The translations under genes and the position numbers were made by a program. Positions 39,201 to 48,396 of a stretch of 64,000 bases of DNA are shown in pieces. The notes under the pieces are model-generated. The model worked only from the letters and a program-made list of their open reading frames with translations. It was not told the origin of the DNA and ran no database searches. Source of the DNA: Linnemannia hyalina (lineage: Eukaryota > Mortierellomycota > Mortierellomycetes > Mortierellales > Mortierellaceae); NCBI GenBank assembly GCA_019671135.1, contig JAHRHY010000013.1:1178001-1242000 (forward strand). The letters run 5' to 3'. The first letter of the stretch is position 1, and every line of letters begins with the position of its first letter.

Positions 39201-41607
39201 CACTCGAAGCTCGTTCATTGTGTGCGACCATGACCTTCACACATCCGCCCGTGACCGCATCCCACACCGCAACTTTTCCGTCATCACCAGCTGTGGCAAT
39301 TTGGCTTCCGTTGGGAGAATACGCGAGACTGTTGATGTAGTCATCATGTTTGCCGGAGAACACTATCAAAGTTTCGCTGCTGTAATTCCATGTCCCGAGC
39401 ATCCCAGTCCTGTTACCATAGGCCAACAGTCCACCCAACGGTGAAAACGCCAGGGCCGTGACACTCCTCTTGGAAATCTGGCGCGTATGGATGGAGTTCC
39501 AGTTGGTGGCGTCAAAGATGGTGATGGACCCGTTCGTGAATGCGACTGCATATAAGGCACCGTCGACGGAATAGGCAGCGGTATTCGGCACGTTCTGCAA
39601 GTCCAAAGGCTTCTCTCCGAACTGCGCTCCTCCCAACTTGGCTCCTTGAAATTCTGCCTGGCGCAGCCAACATTTGTCGAAGATGACGTTAGTCAGGTCC
39701 GCATCCCGCAAGTCGGCCGAGTCGAACTCTCCACCTGTCAGATTGGCGCCCTTGATACTGATACCGCGCAGATCGGCGCTGTTGAACCGCATGCCGGAGC
39801 GAACCAAGATTGTCATCGCGTTTGCTGCCAACGTATGATCGATGCCTTTGTTGTTCCTGGATTCCCGCACCGTCTCCACCAACTGCTCCTTGAAGGATTG
39901 GTGGTTCTGAACTCGGTCGGCAAGAAATTGAACAGTAATTGAGCGCTTCGCAATGTTGGTGAGGCCCAGCTTGTGACCTTCCTCCAGAGCTCGCCCTTTC
40001 TCCAAAACCTTCTCCTTCTCGACCGCTGGTGCGTGTTGCGATGCTCTCCCTTGTCGTGAGGCTGTTCCTCCTTCCAACAGCGACCAGGTATTCGATCTTG
40101 AAATAAGACCTCTTCCGCCACCTCTCGAGTTGTCTGAATCGAAATCGCCTGAGCTCCACCCGCCAGTGCGAGGGTCGTCATCACCAGAGTCACCATCATC
40201 TCTAGAACCGTTAGAATCAAATACAGCCAACGAGTAGAGATACTGCAATAGAGAAGGATGGACGAAGCGGTAAAAGTTTCCGGACTTGATCAAGGGAACC
40301 GATTCCTGCAACAGTCTCGACTCTGGGTCCGGACCGAAAAACCTGGTTTTCCATCCACTCGTCGGCGTGTTCCTGTGGCGTAGGTGCACGTACTCAACAA
40401 CCGGGTCACCTCCTTGTCTCTCAAAGATATTCACCGCCAAATCCTTCAAGTACTCCATACAGCGCTGCTCGAAACCGTCCTCCATCAACATGCTGAGTGC
40501 CTGCTGCTCAACGGAGTTCCCCGTTTTCCCGTATAATCGTAGCCTGCCGACTTTCATCCAGTGACCGAAAAGGTACTTGTAGAGCTCGTCGAATGAGACC
40601 CTAGACCGTGAAACATCATGAGGCGATCCTGCGATAACCGGCAGCAGTTTCAGAATGAAGGAGAGGATGTATGGGTTCTTGACCAGCTCCATCAAGTTGG
40701 GGATATCGTTCAACGTCTCCTTGTACTGGGGGACAGTCCAAACACGACTGGTCTGAGAGGAAGGCTGGACCTCCGATGAAAAATGCTGTGTTAATTCCTG
40801 ACCACGTCCGGAGGACTCTCGAACCGCCACTTGAAGATGCTTGGCCACGTATTCCTCGATGTACTCATTGATCTGTCGAAACGTGAACGAAGCTGTAGCA
40901 ACCTTCTGAAATTCGTCGAGTTTCTGGCCGCTGTACCGGTCGTTCGCCTCGGGTTGAAATCGTCCGTCTGAGCGTCCGATTTTGTCGCTCCTGCAGGCGA
41001 TGATCAGTTTGACTTTCCATTGTCCGTCACTGTTGAATTTGTTTTGGTTGTATATGTTTCCCTGTACTTGCGCCTCGTCGTATCCGTCGCAAATCAGGAT
41101 GAACCGGCGATCACGGCGCCTCAGGAACTGGATGTGATTAGGGTGAAAGCCTCTGGACTTAAGCACTTGCCGGAGAAAATCGTTGGCTGTGTTGGTGAAC
41201 TCTGGTAGATTGACGAGGATAGGGATGGCGTCGTTGGGGCCATTGTATTTCCCCCACAGTTCGCGCTCCAGCTGCTTGGCAAAGACAGTCTTGCCGGAAC
41301 CTGGATCGCCCATGAGCAACAAGACCTTGTTGTTGCTGTCCAAGAACTCTTGCGCTATCGACATCAAGGGTTTTGTTTGAGGGTCCGGGGCGTCCAGGCT
41401 GGTGTTATTGTGTGATCGCATGACGCCGAGTGGTCGATCATAGCCGAATGGTTCAATATAGATCACGGGTTCTGGGACATCCAGGCATACTCTCTTCAAC
41501 TTCAGCACTTGTTCCTCTGTGGCGGCTTGCATTTTACGCGCAAGTTCTTGTGGATCGTAGCAAGGACGCTTGTTGTAATCTTTGTCGCCCTCGTATCTGC
41601 GCAGCAT
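36283..41607 (-). CDS. NLR-like STAND NTPase: NACHT-pentapeptide-WD40 (copy C, extended)
   Basis: A frame of 1774 residues almost identical to copy A across the whole length. Walker A is GDPGSGKT here (Ser to Pro relative to A), Walker B LICDGYDE, with the same helical, linker, pentapeptide and WD40 parts. Substitutions are denser in the NACHT region (NNKVLL for NKNVLL, EFTNT for EINNT, one residue lost near DGRFQP) than in the WD40 region. Where copy A stops (KLLR), copy C reads on for about 58 residues into foreign WD40 sequence (WLVSGSFDMTARIWDVETGE ... GIKDGTMRL) before a TAG that replaces a WD40 Trp. It is therefore a chimera between the duplicated gene and a resident WD40 gene whose remains continue downstream. 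The upstream 1.6 kb is shared with copy A, so expression is likely similar. Confidence 0.88.
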   Translation of the reverse strand: MLRRYEGDKDYNKRPCYDPQELARKMQAATEEQVLKLKRVCLDVPEPVIYIEPFGYDRPLGVMRSHNNTSLDAPDPQTKPLMSIAQEFLDSNNKVLLLMGDPGSGKTVFAKQLERELWGKYNGPNDAIPILVNLPEFTNTANDFLRQVLKSRGFHPNHIQFLRRRDRRFILICDGYDEAQVQGNIYNQNKFNSDGQWKVKLIIACRSDKIGRSDGRFQPEANDRYSGQKLDEFQKVATASFTFRQINEYIEEYVAKHLQVAVRESSGRGQELTQHFSSEVQPSSQTSRVWTVPQYKETLNDIPNLMELVKNPYILSFILKLLPVIAGSPHDVSRSRVSFDELYKYLFGHWMKVGRLRLYGKTGNSVEQQALSMLMEDGFEQRCMEYLKDLAVNIFERQGGDPVVEYVHLRHRNTPTSGWKTRFFGPDPESRLLQESVPLIKSGNFYRFVHPSLLQYLYSLAVFDSNGSRDDGDSGDDDPRTGGWSSGDFDSDNSRGGGRGLISRSNTWSLLEGGTASRQGRASQHAPAVEKEKVLEKGRALEEGHKLGLTNIAKRSITVQFLADRVQNHQSFKEQLVETVRESRNNKGIDHTLAANAMTILVRSGMRFNSADLRGISIKGANLTGGEFDSADLRDADLTNVIFDKCWLRQAEFQGAKLGGAQFGEKPLDLQNVPNTAAYSVDGALYAVAFTNGSITIFDATNWNSIHTRQISKRSVTALAFSPLGGLLAYGNRTGMLGTWNYSSETLIVFSGKHDDYINSLAYSPNGSQIATAGDDGKVAVWDAVTGGCVKVMVAHNERASSVAFSPDGKLLVSGGSDGIIQLWDVHTGDKVYTQEGHDEAISSILFSPDGHHIASSSSDNTIRIWSVSTRPWSLEAICRGHRERITSIAYSTDGQHLASCSEDRTIRTWDPRTGSSGHIFRGHTDQVVSVAYSQCGSQLASCGRDMALRVWDCRAAVKGAVLFGRTNSLPSGMYPYSTIKRHNNDSDKLIQPTRPRPARTFGSESFGTRGATCIAVSSDAVLAASASMNGGTFTINVSLGTTSEYLYALNGHAKKISSITFSPDSQTIASGDSNGILRLWNAESGDDIWNRKEHDGKVMSIAYSSNGEQIVTSGADSTVRLWKASTGDIVHSFDAEGCEIQCVAFSPSGSWIASGGEDGVVSLWDPVNLIPGQVFDGGHNCSINSIVFSPDGIHIASGGDDNKVRIWNINTRTEVHVLEEHTDPVRCLAFSPSGERIVSGSEDCTMRIWNVAAGVLESTSEHKHGVATVSFSSDGAKLWTGTDDYKVHRWTLDFTGQETALTSTSAFSKDGQHVASTLGGNAVRLWDTDSGKPLRILLGHSETIESISFSPVDDFIATGSSDSTVRIWDTTTGKCPFLLEGHSGIVTSVVFSPDGTQVATSGMDQTLRWWDLSSPRSESLSREGDGALISQLEARASAPIAVLETDRTGTSMDGTHRAIDGMYVHDDSGLFHAPVYSPDGNEISVISGEHGILRFDTQSKASRRALVGHTATATCIAYSPSGDMIATSSEDGTARIWDPETGNELVNFVGHESSVTSVAFSPLGHRLATSSADKSIRLWNVAANTPDQQAVGQILLSHTAPVLCIAYSPDGRFLASGSEDRTMRLWDALTGDRLVVVEDFAVGVKTIQWKNSARGGMILVTGCKENPLRVWGVVEGTGRRYEVRRYWGAGVESLALSGTRLGQEHGLTEVECKLLRRKWLVSGSFDMTARIWDVETGELRLICSGHTNGISSVAVSPTENRFATGIKDGTMRL

Positions 41608-43251
41608 AGGCGGGTAGGGTCTTTTGTCGGTAGTGTCGAAGACTAAGCACAGCAGAAAAGAGCGATTTTGGGTTAATTTCTTCCATCTTTGACATTTAAA
41701 TAGAAAGAGGCATAGAAGTGAGACGTCGATGGGTTACCTTGGTTAAGTGTGGACCCGCCTTTGCTTTTTGGTGTTTGCTGGTTGACAAGGGGTGATTCGT
41801 GTGTTACCACTAAGGAGTCAGTGTGTTTCCGTTACGGAGGAGACCTATCAACAGAATATCGATTGGTTAGATGCTGAGGCTTGCAACACAGCGTAAAGAC
41901 TCTCGACAGAGGCACGATTAAAAAACTGAGAGCATACCAGGGGGAGTCCTATAGTGTTTCGTGGTGTTTCCTGAAGAAACAAAGAGGGGAAACAGCAGGG
42001 GAAATCTCGAACGAGTGTGGTAGCCTGCCTTTGAGGCGAGGAGGCACTACAAGGCATTACGTTTCACGCGCAAAGTGATAATTGAACGGTTAATTATTTT
42101 GGTTGTCGGGTGACGGTAACTCCTTTTCGTGTTTTTCGTGTCAAGAATATTCCACCTACCTACAGGCAAGTCCCACGATCCGGGTTGGTGCGTATGTTCG
42201 AGCGATGAAGGGATGGACTGTGACCTGGGGTTGATGAATGACCAGACGGTGCACAGTGCGTTCTTGTTGGTGATGAGGGGCGATGGGAGTAAGGTACGAA
42301 GGGTAGGCAGGGATGCAAGCACAGTTGTACCTGAGAGGAATGGGGTCAGGAAAGGGTGGGATGTAAGAGGAATGAAGGAGGGGAAGGAGGGAATGTAACG
42401 AGAGAAGAAGAGAGAAGAAGAGAGAAGAAGAGAGAAGAAGGGATGCAGCAAGAAAAGCAAAAAGAACGGTTAGAAAGGAAAGGGGGAAAGAAGGGGGAGT
42501 GTGCACAAAGAGACAAAGAGAGAAAAAGCCTTGTGGCACTCAATCCCTCAATCCATACCACTTCTAATATACGGACTGGTGGTGTCTGTTTCTCCTCGCT
42601 TCCCTCATCTTTGATCCTTTCTACTCCCTCTAGTTCTTTGTTCCTCTTCACCTCTCCTTCGCCAGGGTTGTCCACTCGAGCGCCAATCTTCGTAAGAGTG
42701 AAAGAGAGGGCACCACTCTCTTTGAACTGTCCCGACTACCATGAACCGCCTTTTTATTTTTAATACCTCTGTTGACCCTCTTCCTTTGGTTTTCTCTCTC
42801 TCTCTCTCCTCCCTCCTTCCTTCACTTTTGATCAACGAATGGAAAGTGACTTTGGCGAGGCTAGGTGAGCGGACCGTGGACCCACGAGATGGCAAGTTAG
42901 AATCAATGGCAAAGCTAGGAAAGCGTACCAAAGTCCATTTTGGCGAAGCAGCAAGAGGACGAACGAGCGAATCACCACCGACGAAAAGCTTCGCCAAGGT
43001 CTTTGTTCCTGAACTCTGAATTTGAAAATGACGGGGGGTGAAATGATGTCGATAGTCGAACATTGTCCAATTGGCAGCGTGTGCAATTACAAGGACACGC
43101 AACTACCAAAGGGTGAGAGTTGGAAATAAAGTAGTTGACCATGGGGGTGTGTGTAGAACAGCGCGTTGATATTAGACTTGAGATTTTTATTTGTATCTGA
43201 TGATGGTCTTAAGCATAGGACACACCATACATCTTTCTTTGCGGAGGACAT
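36461..43251 (-). repeat. right arm of 6.8-kb inverted repeat
   Basis: Reverse complement of 20210-27028. The inner end lies at AGCAGTTT (36461), within the coding sequence of copy C; the outer end is at 43251, about 240 bp before the start of the kinase pseudogene. The arm is 6791 bp against 6819 bp on the left, with a spacer of 9432 bp. Confidence 0.92.
42393..42438 (-). repeat. 10-bp tandem repeat, right copy
   Basis: Purine-strand version (GAGAGAAGAA) of the decamer array at 21047-21087, in the equivalent upstream position of copy C. About four units are present in each arm. Confidence 0.7.
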
Positions 43252-43491
43252 AGTCTCAATCTGTCTGTCTGTCAGGGTGGTGTCTCTCCCACTGTTAACT
43301 CTTACATGTAATCCGTTTGTGATTATTGTTTTGGTCTGCGACTTCATTTTTGTCCCATTTCGCTGCCTCCATCTACTTAACCGCGCTCCACTCACTCCTT
43401 CCCTCTTTCCCCTTTATTGATAAAACCATCCACAACGAACAACCGTCTCTGCAACACGAACAGCAAGAACAATCGCCAAAGGTAAAGACAA

Positions 43492-44973
43492 ATGCCAGTA
43501 GAAGAAGAGCCTTAACGCTCGCCTCCAGCTGCCACACAAAATGCAAAAGACAAGGCAGGGGCCACAACGACACAGGGTCCTTCAGTCAAAGTCGCCCCTT
43601 CTCCTCTCCTCACTACCGTCCCCATCAATATCCCTCCAGGATACGTTGTGCCATACAAGGTACCTTCATAGTCCAAAGTGGACATGCGAATGTAAAAAAA
43701 AAGTGATTAGGTCGCGCGTCTTTTGCCATGCTCCAGCTCATTCACGTAACGAACAAAACAAATTAACGTTCGCGTTCTTTTTCTCTCGCGCATTGGAACA
43801 ACAAAGCGGTATCGTGACTGGAAGGGAAAGAAGACCTACGATGTCGTGCGACCGATTGCTGCAGTAAGTCACCTCCTGAAACAAGATAATGGAAAGACAA
43901 CGTCGCTTTTGTGAGCATTTGAACTCATGCAAAGTTGTTATGTCAACAATATAGGGCGGATACGGGTCGGTACTCAAAGTTCAGTTGGACGGTAAACTCT
44001 ACGCTCTGAAGGTCTGCGATACCGATGATCCCAACAAGAAGGACAGTGTAAGTCGAAAGGGACGAGTTCAATTGCTTCACGTTTGGCTCACAGTTGATCC
44101 CAACAATGTCTGATTATATTTGCTTGTTTTTGAATTAGTACGACTGCGAGGCCAAAGCCTTGAGGAGGACGGACAACTGTATGCTTTAATTGAGAGGTCA
44201 GAAGGTAGACAAAGGCCTCAGAAAAGAAAGTGCGGATTGCCGACTTCGGATACCGCAGCTGTGTAGCTATCACATCGTCAAACTACATGCAGCGTTCCAG
44301 GAGCGTGGACATATATGCCTAGTACTCGAGCATGTGAACAAGGTACCTTCAAATTGTCAACGAAATGAGTGGTATATGACACCGTGTCTACATTTTATTA
44401 ACACGCACTGCGTTCTCTCTTCGCGACAATAGAGTTTGGAGGATGCGCTACGACAAACAAAACGACTCCCACTCGACGACGCCAAACATTACGCGCGAGG
44501 GATTGCTGCCGGCCTTGACTACCTCCACCAAGAGTCAATTGTTGACTGAGATATTAAACCCAACAACATCCTGTTATTCGTCCTTGATTCCCGGGTAGTC
44601 AAGCTGGCTGACTTTGGCCTCGCCGTCCGTCTTGATGGCAATATCCACAACTTTTAGTCCGCTTACTCACGACTTTTTCTTACAAGGGATCAGAGCAAAG
44701 GCCTTCTTTGAGCAAGTTTTCCACATGAATCCTGACGTGCACTTTGATATACAGCAAGCAAGGGCTCACGCCTTTCTGCAAGTAGATCAGAATGGAAAAG
44801 AACAAAGCACAGAGGACAGCATCGGATCTTCGTTGAGCAAGCGACCATCAGAGGCGATCTTGGACGAGCGGGAGGAAAAGCGCGCTCGTCAAGATACCCC
44901 AAACCCTCGAGAAGAAGATAGGGATAAAGTTGCACGAAGGTCGGTAGTGCAAGCACCTTGCCTATTTTCATAA
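43492..44973 (+). pseudogene. protein kinase pseudogene
   Basis: Exon pieces of a serine/threonine-type kinase can be read in order: the leader to GYVVPYK, KRYRDWKGKKTYDVVRP, the glycine loop GGYGSVLKVQLDG with the lysine strand YALKVCDTDD, the helix-C piece YDCEAKALRR, HIVKLHAAFQERGHICLVLE, SLEDALRQTKRLP with HYARGIAAGLDYLHQE, DIKPNNIL, KLADFGLAVR, and a last-helix piece (FFEQVFHMNPD ... ARAHAFLQ). It is broken: TAA seven codons after the ATG (43513-43515), a stop in place of Arg of the HRD motif, a frame change after the helix-C piece, and loss of the activation segment and following helices. Splice-like sites remain at several joints. It starts 240 bp outside the right arm of the STAND repeat. 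A short frame at 44614-44973 could still be translated but is only the kinase tail plus an acidic extension. Confidence 0.8.
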
Positions 44974-45549
44974 CTACAAGTACTATTACCTCAAAGGCTG
45001 AGGAACCTGTTCACTCGCAATGATGACCTGTTTTTCTTCCTTGATACCCGTATATTCATACAATAAACAAACAGAGCGACTCTGAAACGTTGCGAGCAAG
45101 GACGATGATCAATAGCAGATTTCCGCTGGCAGGGTGTCATCTATTATGTGTGCGAAAACGTTGTGAGAAAAGGGTAGAGGAGATATGGCCTTCTTTGAAA
45201 AGAAATGTAAAAAAAGGTAACGTTGATGAATCAAGCAACGCTCTTGGCCATTCTCGCCAGCGTTTTTTTTTTGCCTTTGCTATTTTCATCCATTGCCGTG
45301 GCAGTGACAACTGGCGAGGCTCAACAAAGCATGCTCGCTTTGTACCTTGTGTCATTTGTGTTTGCTCACCAAGGGGTGCGGGCGATTTCTTCTTTGTGTT
45401 TCATTTATATTTGGCGAAGACTTAAAAAAAGTTCAGGAACAACCCCACCCCTCTCCTCTTTTATTTTATTCGCTCCCATTCCTCTCCCACCTCCTGTCAT
45501 TCACTCTTCTTCACTCATCGCCGCACCTCCCCTCACCCTTCCTTCAACT
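44974..45549. other. intergenic: F-box gene promoter
   Basis: About 575 bp between the kinase pseudogene and the F-box gene. The part before the F-box ATG is C/T-rich (45430-45545), typical of a fungal 5' leader. The same frame is open back to 45223 but encodes no recognisable domain. Confidence 0.45.
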
Positions 45550-47418
45550 ATGTCATCGCCACCACCCCATGCTCTCATCAGATTCTTCGACGTCGTAGAA
45601 CTCGTCTCCTTACTCTGCTCATTCCTCACTACCAAACAAGTCTTTATGCTCGGCCAGACCAACAAGTTTCTCCGCGAAGCAGCCGAACCCTCCCTCTGGC
45701 GCCACGTCGATCTTGAAGCCGACCACCGTGTCGAAATGCTCTACACCCACTACGACCCCATCTATCACGTCAAACACAACGATGAATACGACGGAAGGAT
45801 CTTACTCTCGAAGGTCGCTTCTTACTCCAATATCAACAAGACCCGTTCACTCAAGGCGGGATTCGCTTTCATGTCTTATTACCTCGAGGGTGTACGACAA
45901 TACCTCGATAACGACAGCACACAGCCGCAACAACAGCACCAGCAGGACATACCTCCTTCATGGATCCCAGCCCATCAAACCGCCATCTTCTCAACCCCAC
46001 TCCCACTCATCAAACAATTACATCGCCTCGACGTCTCTTTACTTCGAGTGCCCCGATACCCAGACACCTTCTTTGCAGGTCTCAATAATGCCCTTCCGCT
46101 TGCACCCAAGCTCTTCCAGTTCATAACCCTCAATGCTGCCCACCTCACCTCTCTTAGCCTCCGGCATTTTCAAGTCTTGATCGCAGACCCGGCTGACCTG
46201 AATAATACTGACCCGACTAATACACTCCCTCTGTGTCGGGCCATCTCCTGCCTCTCGAAACTCGCTCACTTGGAAGTGGACATTATTCCTGAGGGGTCTT
46301 TTGAACCTCCTTTTTCTATCATCCCCAGAGTCTTCTTCAGTTGCCCAACCTCCCTTGTCTCTTTCAGCATGACGACGACCGTGTGCGGCGATAATGCAGG
46401 AGGACCTTGGGAGGATAAACTTTTTACAGGCTTGAAATACCTCAAGCTGCCACAACACAAAACCGGATACAAACTCGCGCAACTGAACCTTATTCTGGAT
46501 CAATGCCCCGCACTGGAAGAATGGGCCAACGTCCCTTCGACCCTTGCACCAGACCAGCTCGGCGGTCGCTTACAATATCCTCTGACGCTCTTGGATCTCT
46601 CGACACACCCCAGCAGGAACTGTAAAGGCGAGACTGTCATGGATATCATGAACATGATTCCAAAAGACAAGCTCAAATCTCTCGATTTTCGTTTGTTTGA
46701 GGATACATCACCCGACCAGCCGGACATGCCGGCACCCTTTTTCCTGTCTTTGTCGAGACACTCTGCCTCCCTTGTCACCATCTCCTTGGCGGACATTAAC
46801 TGGATCCAGAGCAAGTCCGTCAAGCATATCCTCACAACCTGCACGGCCCTTACGTCCCTCGTCTTAGCGAGCTCCAATACTATGCGTTCATACCTAACAG
46901 TGGAGGATGCAATCGCAAAGCCCTGGACGTGTACTCTCCTCCGGGAACTACGACTCATCATCAACCTAAACTGCGGATGCTCCAACAAAGACATCATGCT
47001 CGAAGCACTCTACACCCAACTCGGCGACTTAAAAGATCTCGAGATCTTAGACCTGACGTCAGCATGCAGCAACGAAATGGCCAGCAACAAAATGGCCAGC
47101 AAGCCCTATACAGAAACAACTATGACTTGCATGCTCGCCCTCCGTAACTCCAACCGTGAAGGGTTCCTCGAATGCCTTGTCAAACTCAAGAACCTCCGCG
47201 TCCTATTGGGCTCCTTCCTATTGAGTAATCAAGAGATGGAGAAAATGGTGGGTGAGGCCGAGGTGAAATGGATCTTGGAGAACTGGCCGCGTCTGGAGAC
47301 GATCGAGTTTATTTCTGAACAGGAGAGGCGACGTGGTTCTGTTCATTGGCCGCCCCAGATTAAGTTGTTGAAGCAAGAGCGGCCCAACCTTCAGTTTTGT
47401 CGATCGCAAACTAGATAA
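45550..47418 (+). CDS. F-box / leucine-rich repeat protein
   Basis: A single-exon frame of 622 residues from the ATG at 45550. An F-box-like motif lies at the start (RFFDVVELVSLLCSFLTTKQ, with GQTNKFLREAAEPSLWRHVDL). The remainder is a run of irregular leucine-rich units (LTSLSLRHFQVL, LSKLAHLEVDI, LKYLKLPQH, LKSLDFRLFED, LRELRLIINLN, LEILDLTSAC, LKNLRVLLG). Such proteins usually serve as substrate receptors of SCF ubiquitin ligases; the target is unknown. The frame is open for 109 codons upstream, but that part is hydrophobic then Pro/Ser-rich and looks like leader sequence, and starting at 45550 puts the F-box at the N-terminus as usual. Large F-box/LRR families are typical of this fungal group, and a broken relative lies at 51.3-52.1 kb. 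Confidence 0.75.
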   Translation: MSSPPPHALIRFFDVVELVSLLCSFLTTKQVFMLGQTNKFLREAAEPSLWRHVDLEADHRVEMLYTHYDPIYHVKHNDEYDGRILLSKVASYSNINKTRSLKAGFAFMSYYLEGVRQYLDNDSTQPQQQHQQDIPPSWIPAHQTAIFSTPLPLIKQLHRLDVSLLRVPRYPDTFFAGLNNALPLAPKLFQFITLNAAHLTSLSLRHFQVLIADPADLNNTDPTNTLPLCRAISCLSKLAHLEVDIIPEGSFEPPFSIIPRVFFSCPTSLVSFSMTTTVCGDNAGGPWEDKLFTGLKYLKLPQHKTGYKLAQLNLILDQCPALEEWANVPSTLAPDQLGGRLQYPLTLLDLSTHPSRNCKGETVMDIMNMIPKDKLKSLDFRLFEDTSPDQPDMPAPFFLSLSRHSASLVTISLADINWIQSKSVKHILTTCTALTSLVLASSNTMRSYLTVEDAIAKPWTCTLLRELRLIINLNCGCSNKDIMLEALYTQLGDLKDLEILDLTSACSNEMASNKMASKPYTETTMTCMLALRNSNREGFLECLVKLKNLRVLLGSFLLSNQEMEKMVGEAEVKWILENWPRLETIEFISEQERRRGSVHWPPQIKLLKQERPNLQFCRSQTR

Positions 47419-47424
47419 TTACCT

Positions 47425-47802
47425 TTGCAATTATTAAAAACCGCATTACATTTCAACAAAAAATACTGCTCTATTATTTTGGTTCATACTACAATAGCAA
47501 CCCCCTATCCACCCTGTCAACAGCAACAACATTACCCACCTTACCCACAACAACAACAACAATATCCACTCAATCCTCGTAACAACATGAAACAACAATC
47601 CCGTCCTCCTCTCAGCGCCAACAACTGGTGTCAAGGATGTGGTTGGAACAAATCACACATAACAAAAGACTGCAAATTCTGCACCCGCTGCCAACACCGC
47701 GGCCACGTCTATCACACATGTCACCAACGTCAACGAGACGAAGGCAGACAAACTGAAAATAAACAAAAACCACCAGAATCGAGGTACACATTCATCTATT
47801 GA
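47425..47802 (+). CDS. zinc-knuckle (CCHC-like) ORF, possibly a gag-like remnant
   Basis: An open frame of up to 125 residues; the first ATG-like start gives a Gln/Pro-rich stretch (YPPCQQQQHYPPYPQQQQQY) followed by two cysteine clusters, CQGCGWNKSHITKDC and CTRCQHRGHVYHTCHQ, which resemble CCHC zinc knuckles. The end is basic. Such knuckles bind RNA or single-stranded DNA and are common in retroelement gag proteins. No reverse transcriptase, integrase or terminal repeat is visible nearby, so this may be a remnant or a small host gene. It begins just after the F-box stop. Confidence 0.4.
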   Translation: MQLLKTALHFNKKYCSIILVHTTIATPYPPCQQQQHYPPYPQQQQQYPLNPRNNMKQQSRPPLSANNWCQGCGWNKSHITKDCKFCTRCQHRGHVYHTCHQRQRDEGRQTENKQKPPESRYTFIY

Positions 47803-48396
47803 ATCAGCATCAACCCAATCTGACTTATCTTCCTCAAAAAAACCAATAGGGCCAAACATGCCTAACAACAGTAACAACAGCGACAGAAACAACAAAGGAC
47901 AACCAACCAAGAAATAGTCCTGAACGGTCAACAAGCACAAGCTCAAAAGAAAACAGTGCCCCTCTTCGTTATCTAATAATAACCTCAGTTCAGAAATTTA
48001 CTCACACCTATGATGAACAATAAAAAGAGCAAAACAACTACAGCAACAGAAACAAGCATTTTCACAGATCATACACGATTGCATGAATCGCTTGCTACAC
48101 AATATAACAAGCACTTTCCAAAAAAGTGCGCCACTGAAAAACAAGCAACCAATCCTGAAGAAAATGTCGCTCAATTATCTCTCTGACTTTTATACATGAG
48201 CACAAAGACATTACTCTCTCACACTCACGCTTATTAATAATCGTCTCACTCACAGTTCGATGTTAGGTGTTAGGAAGTGGCAGAGTCAAACCAGTTTGGT
48301 TATGACAGGCCCGGGATGGTTCGTGACATAAACATACTTGTACAGCACTCCACATACTAAAATCGATGACGCCATTTTGTCGATTTCCAACTCGGC
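47803..48396. other. A/C-rich non-coding stretch
   Basis: About 590 bp, strongly biased on the plus strand to A and C (for example AACAACA runs at 47860-47910). No frame looks coding. It may belong to the same decayed element as the zinc-knuckle frame. Confidence 0.4.

Noticed and set aside
36283..43251. Considered whether the inverted repeat is a class II DNA transposon with long terminal inverted repeats
   Set aside because: The arms are whole host-type genes with their upstream regions; no transposase in the spacer and no short target-site duplication seen at 20210 and 43251.
45223..45549. Upstream extension of the F-box protein by 109 residues
   Set aside because: Hydrophobic then Pro/Ser-rich, looks like translated leader; the F-box fits the N-terminus from 45550.
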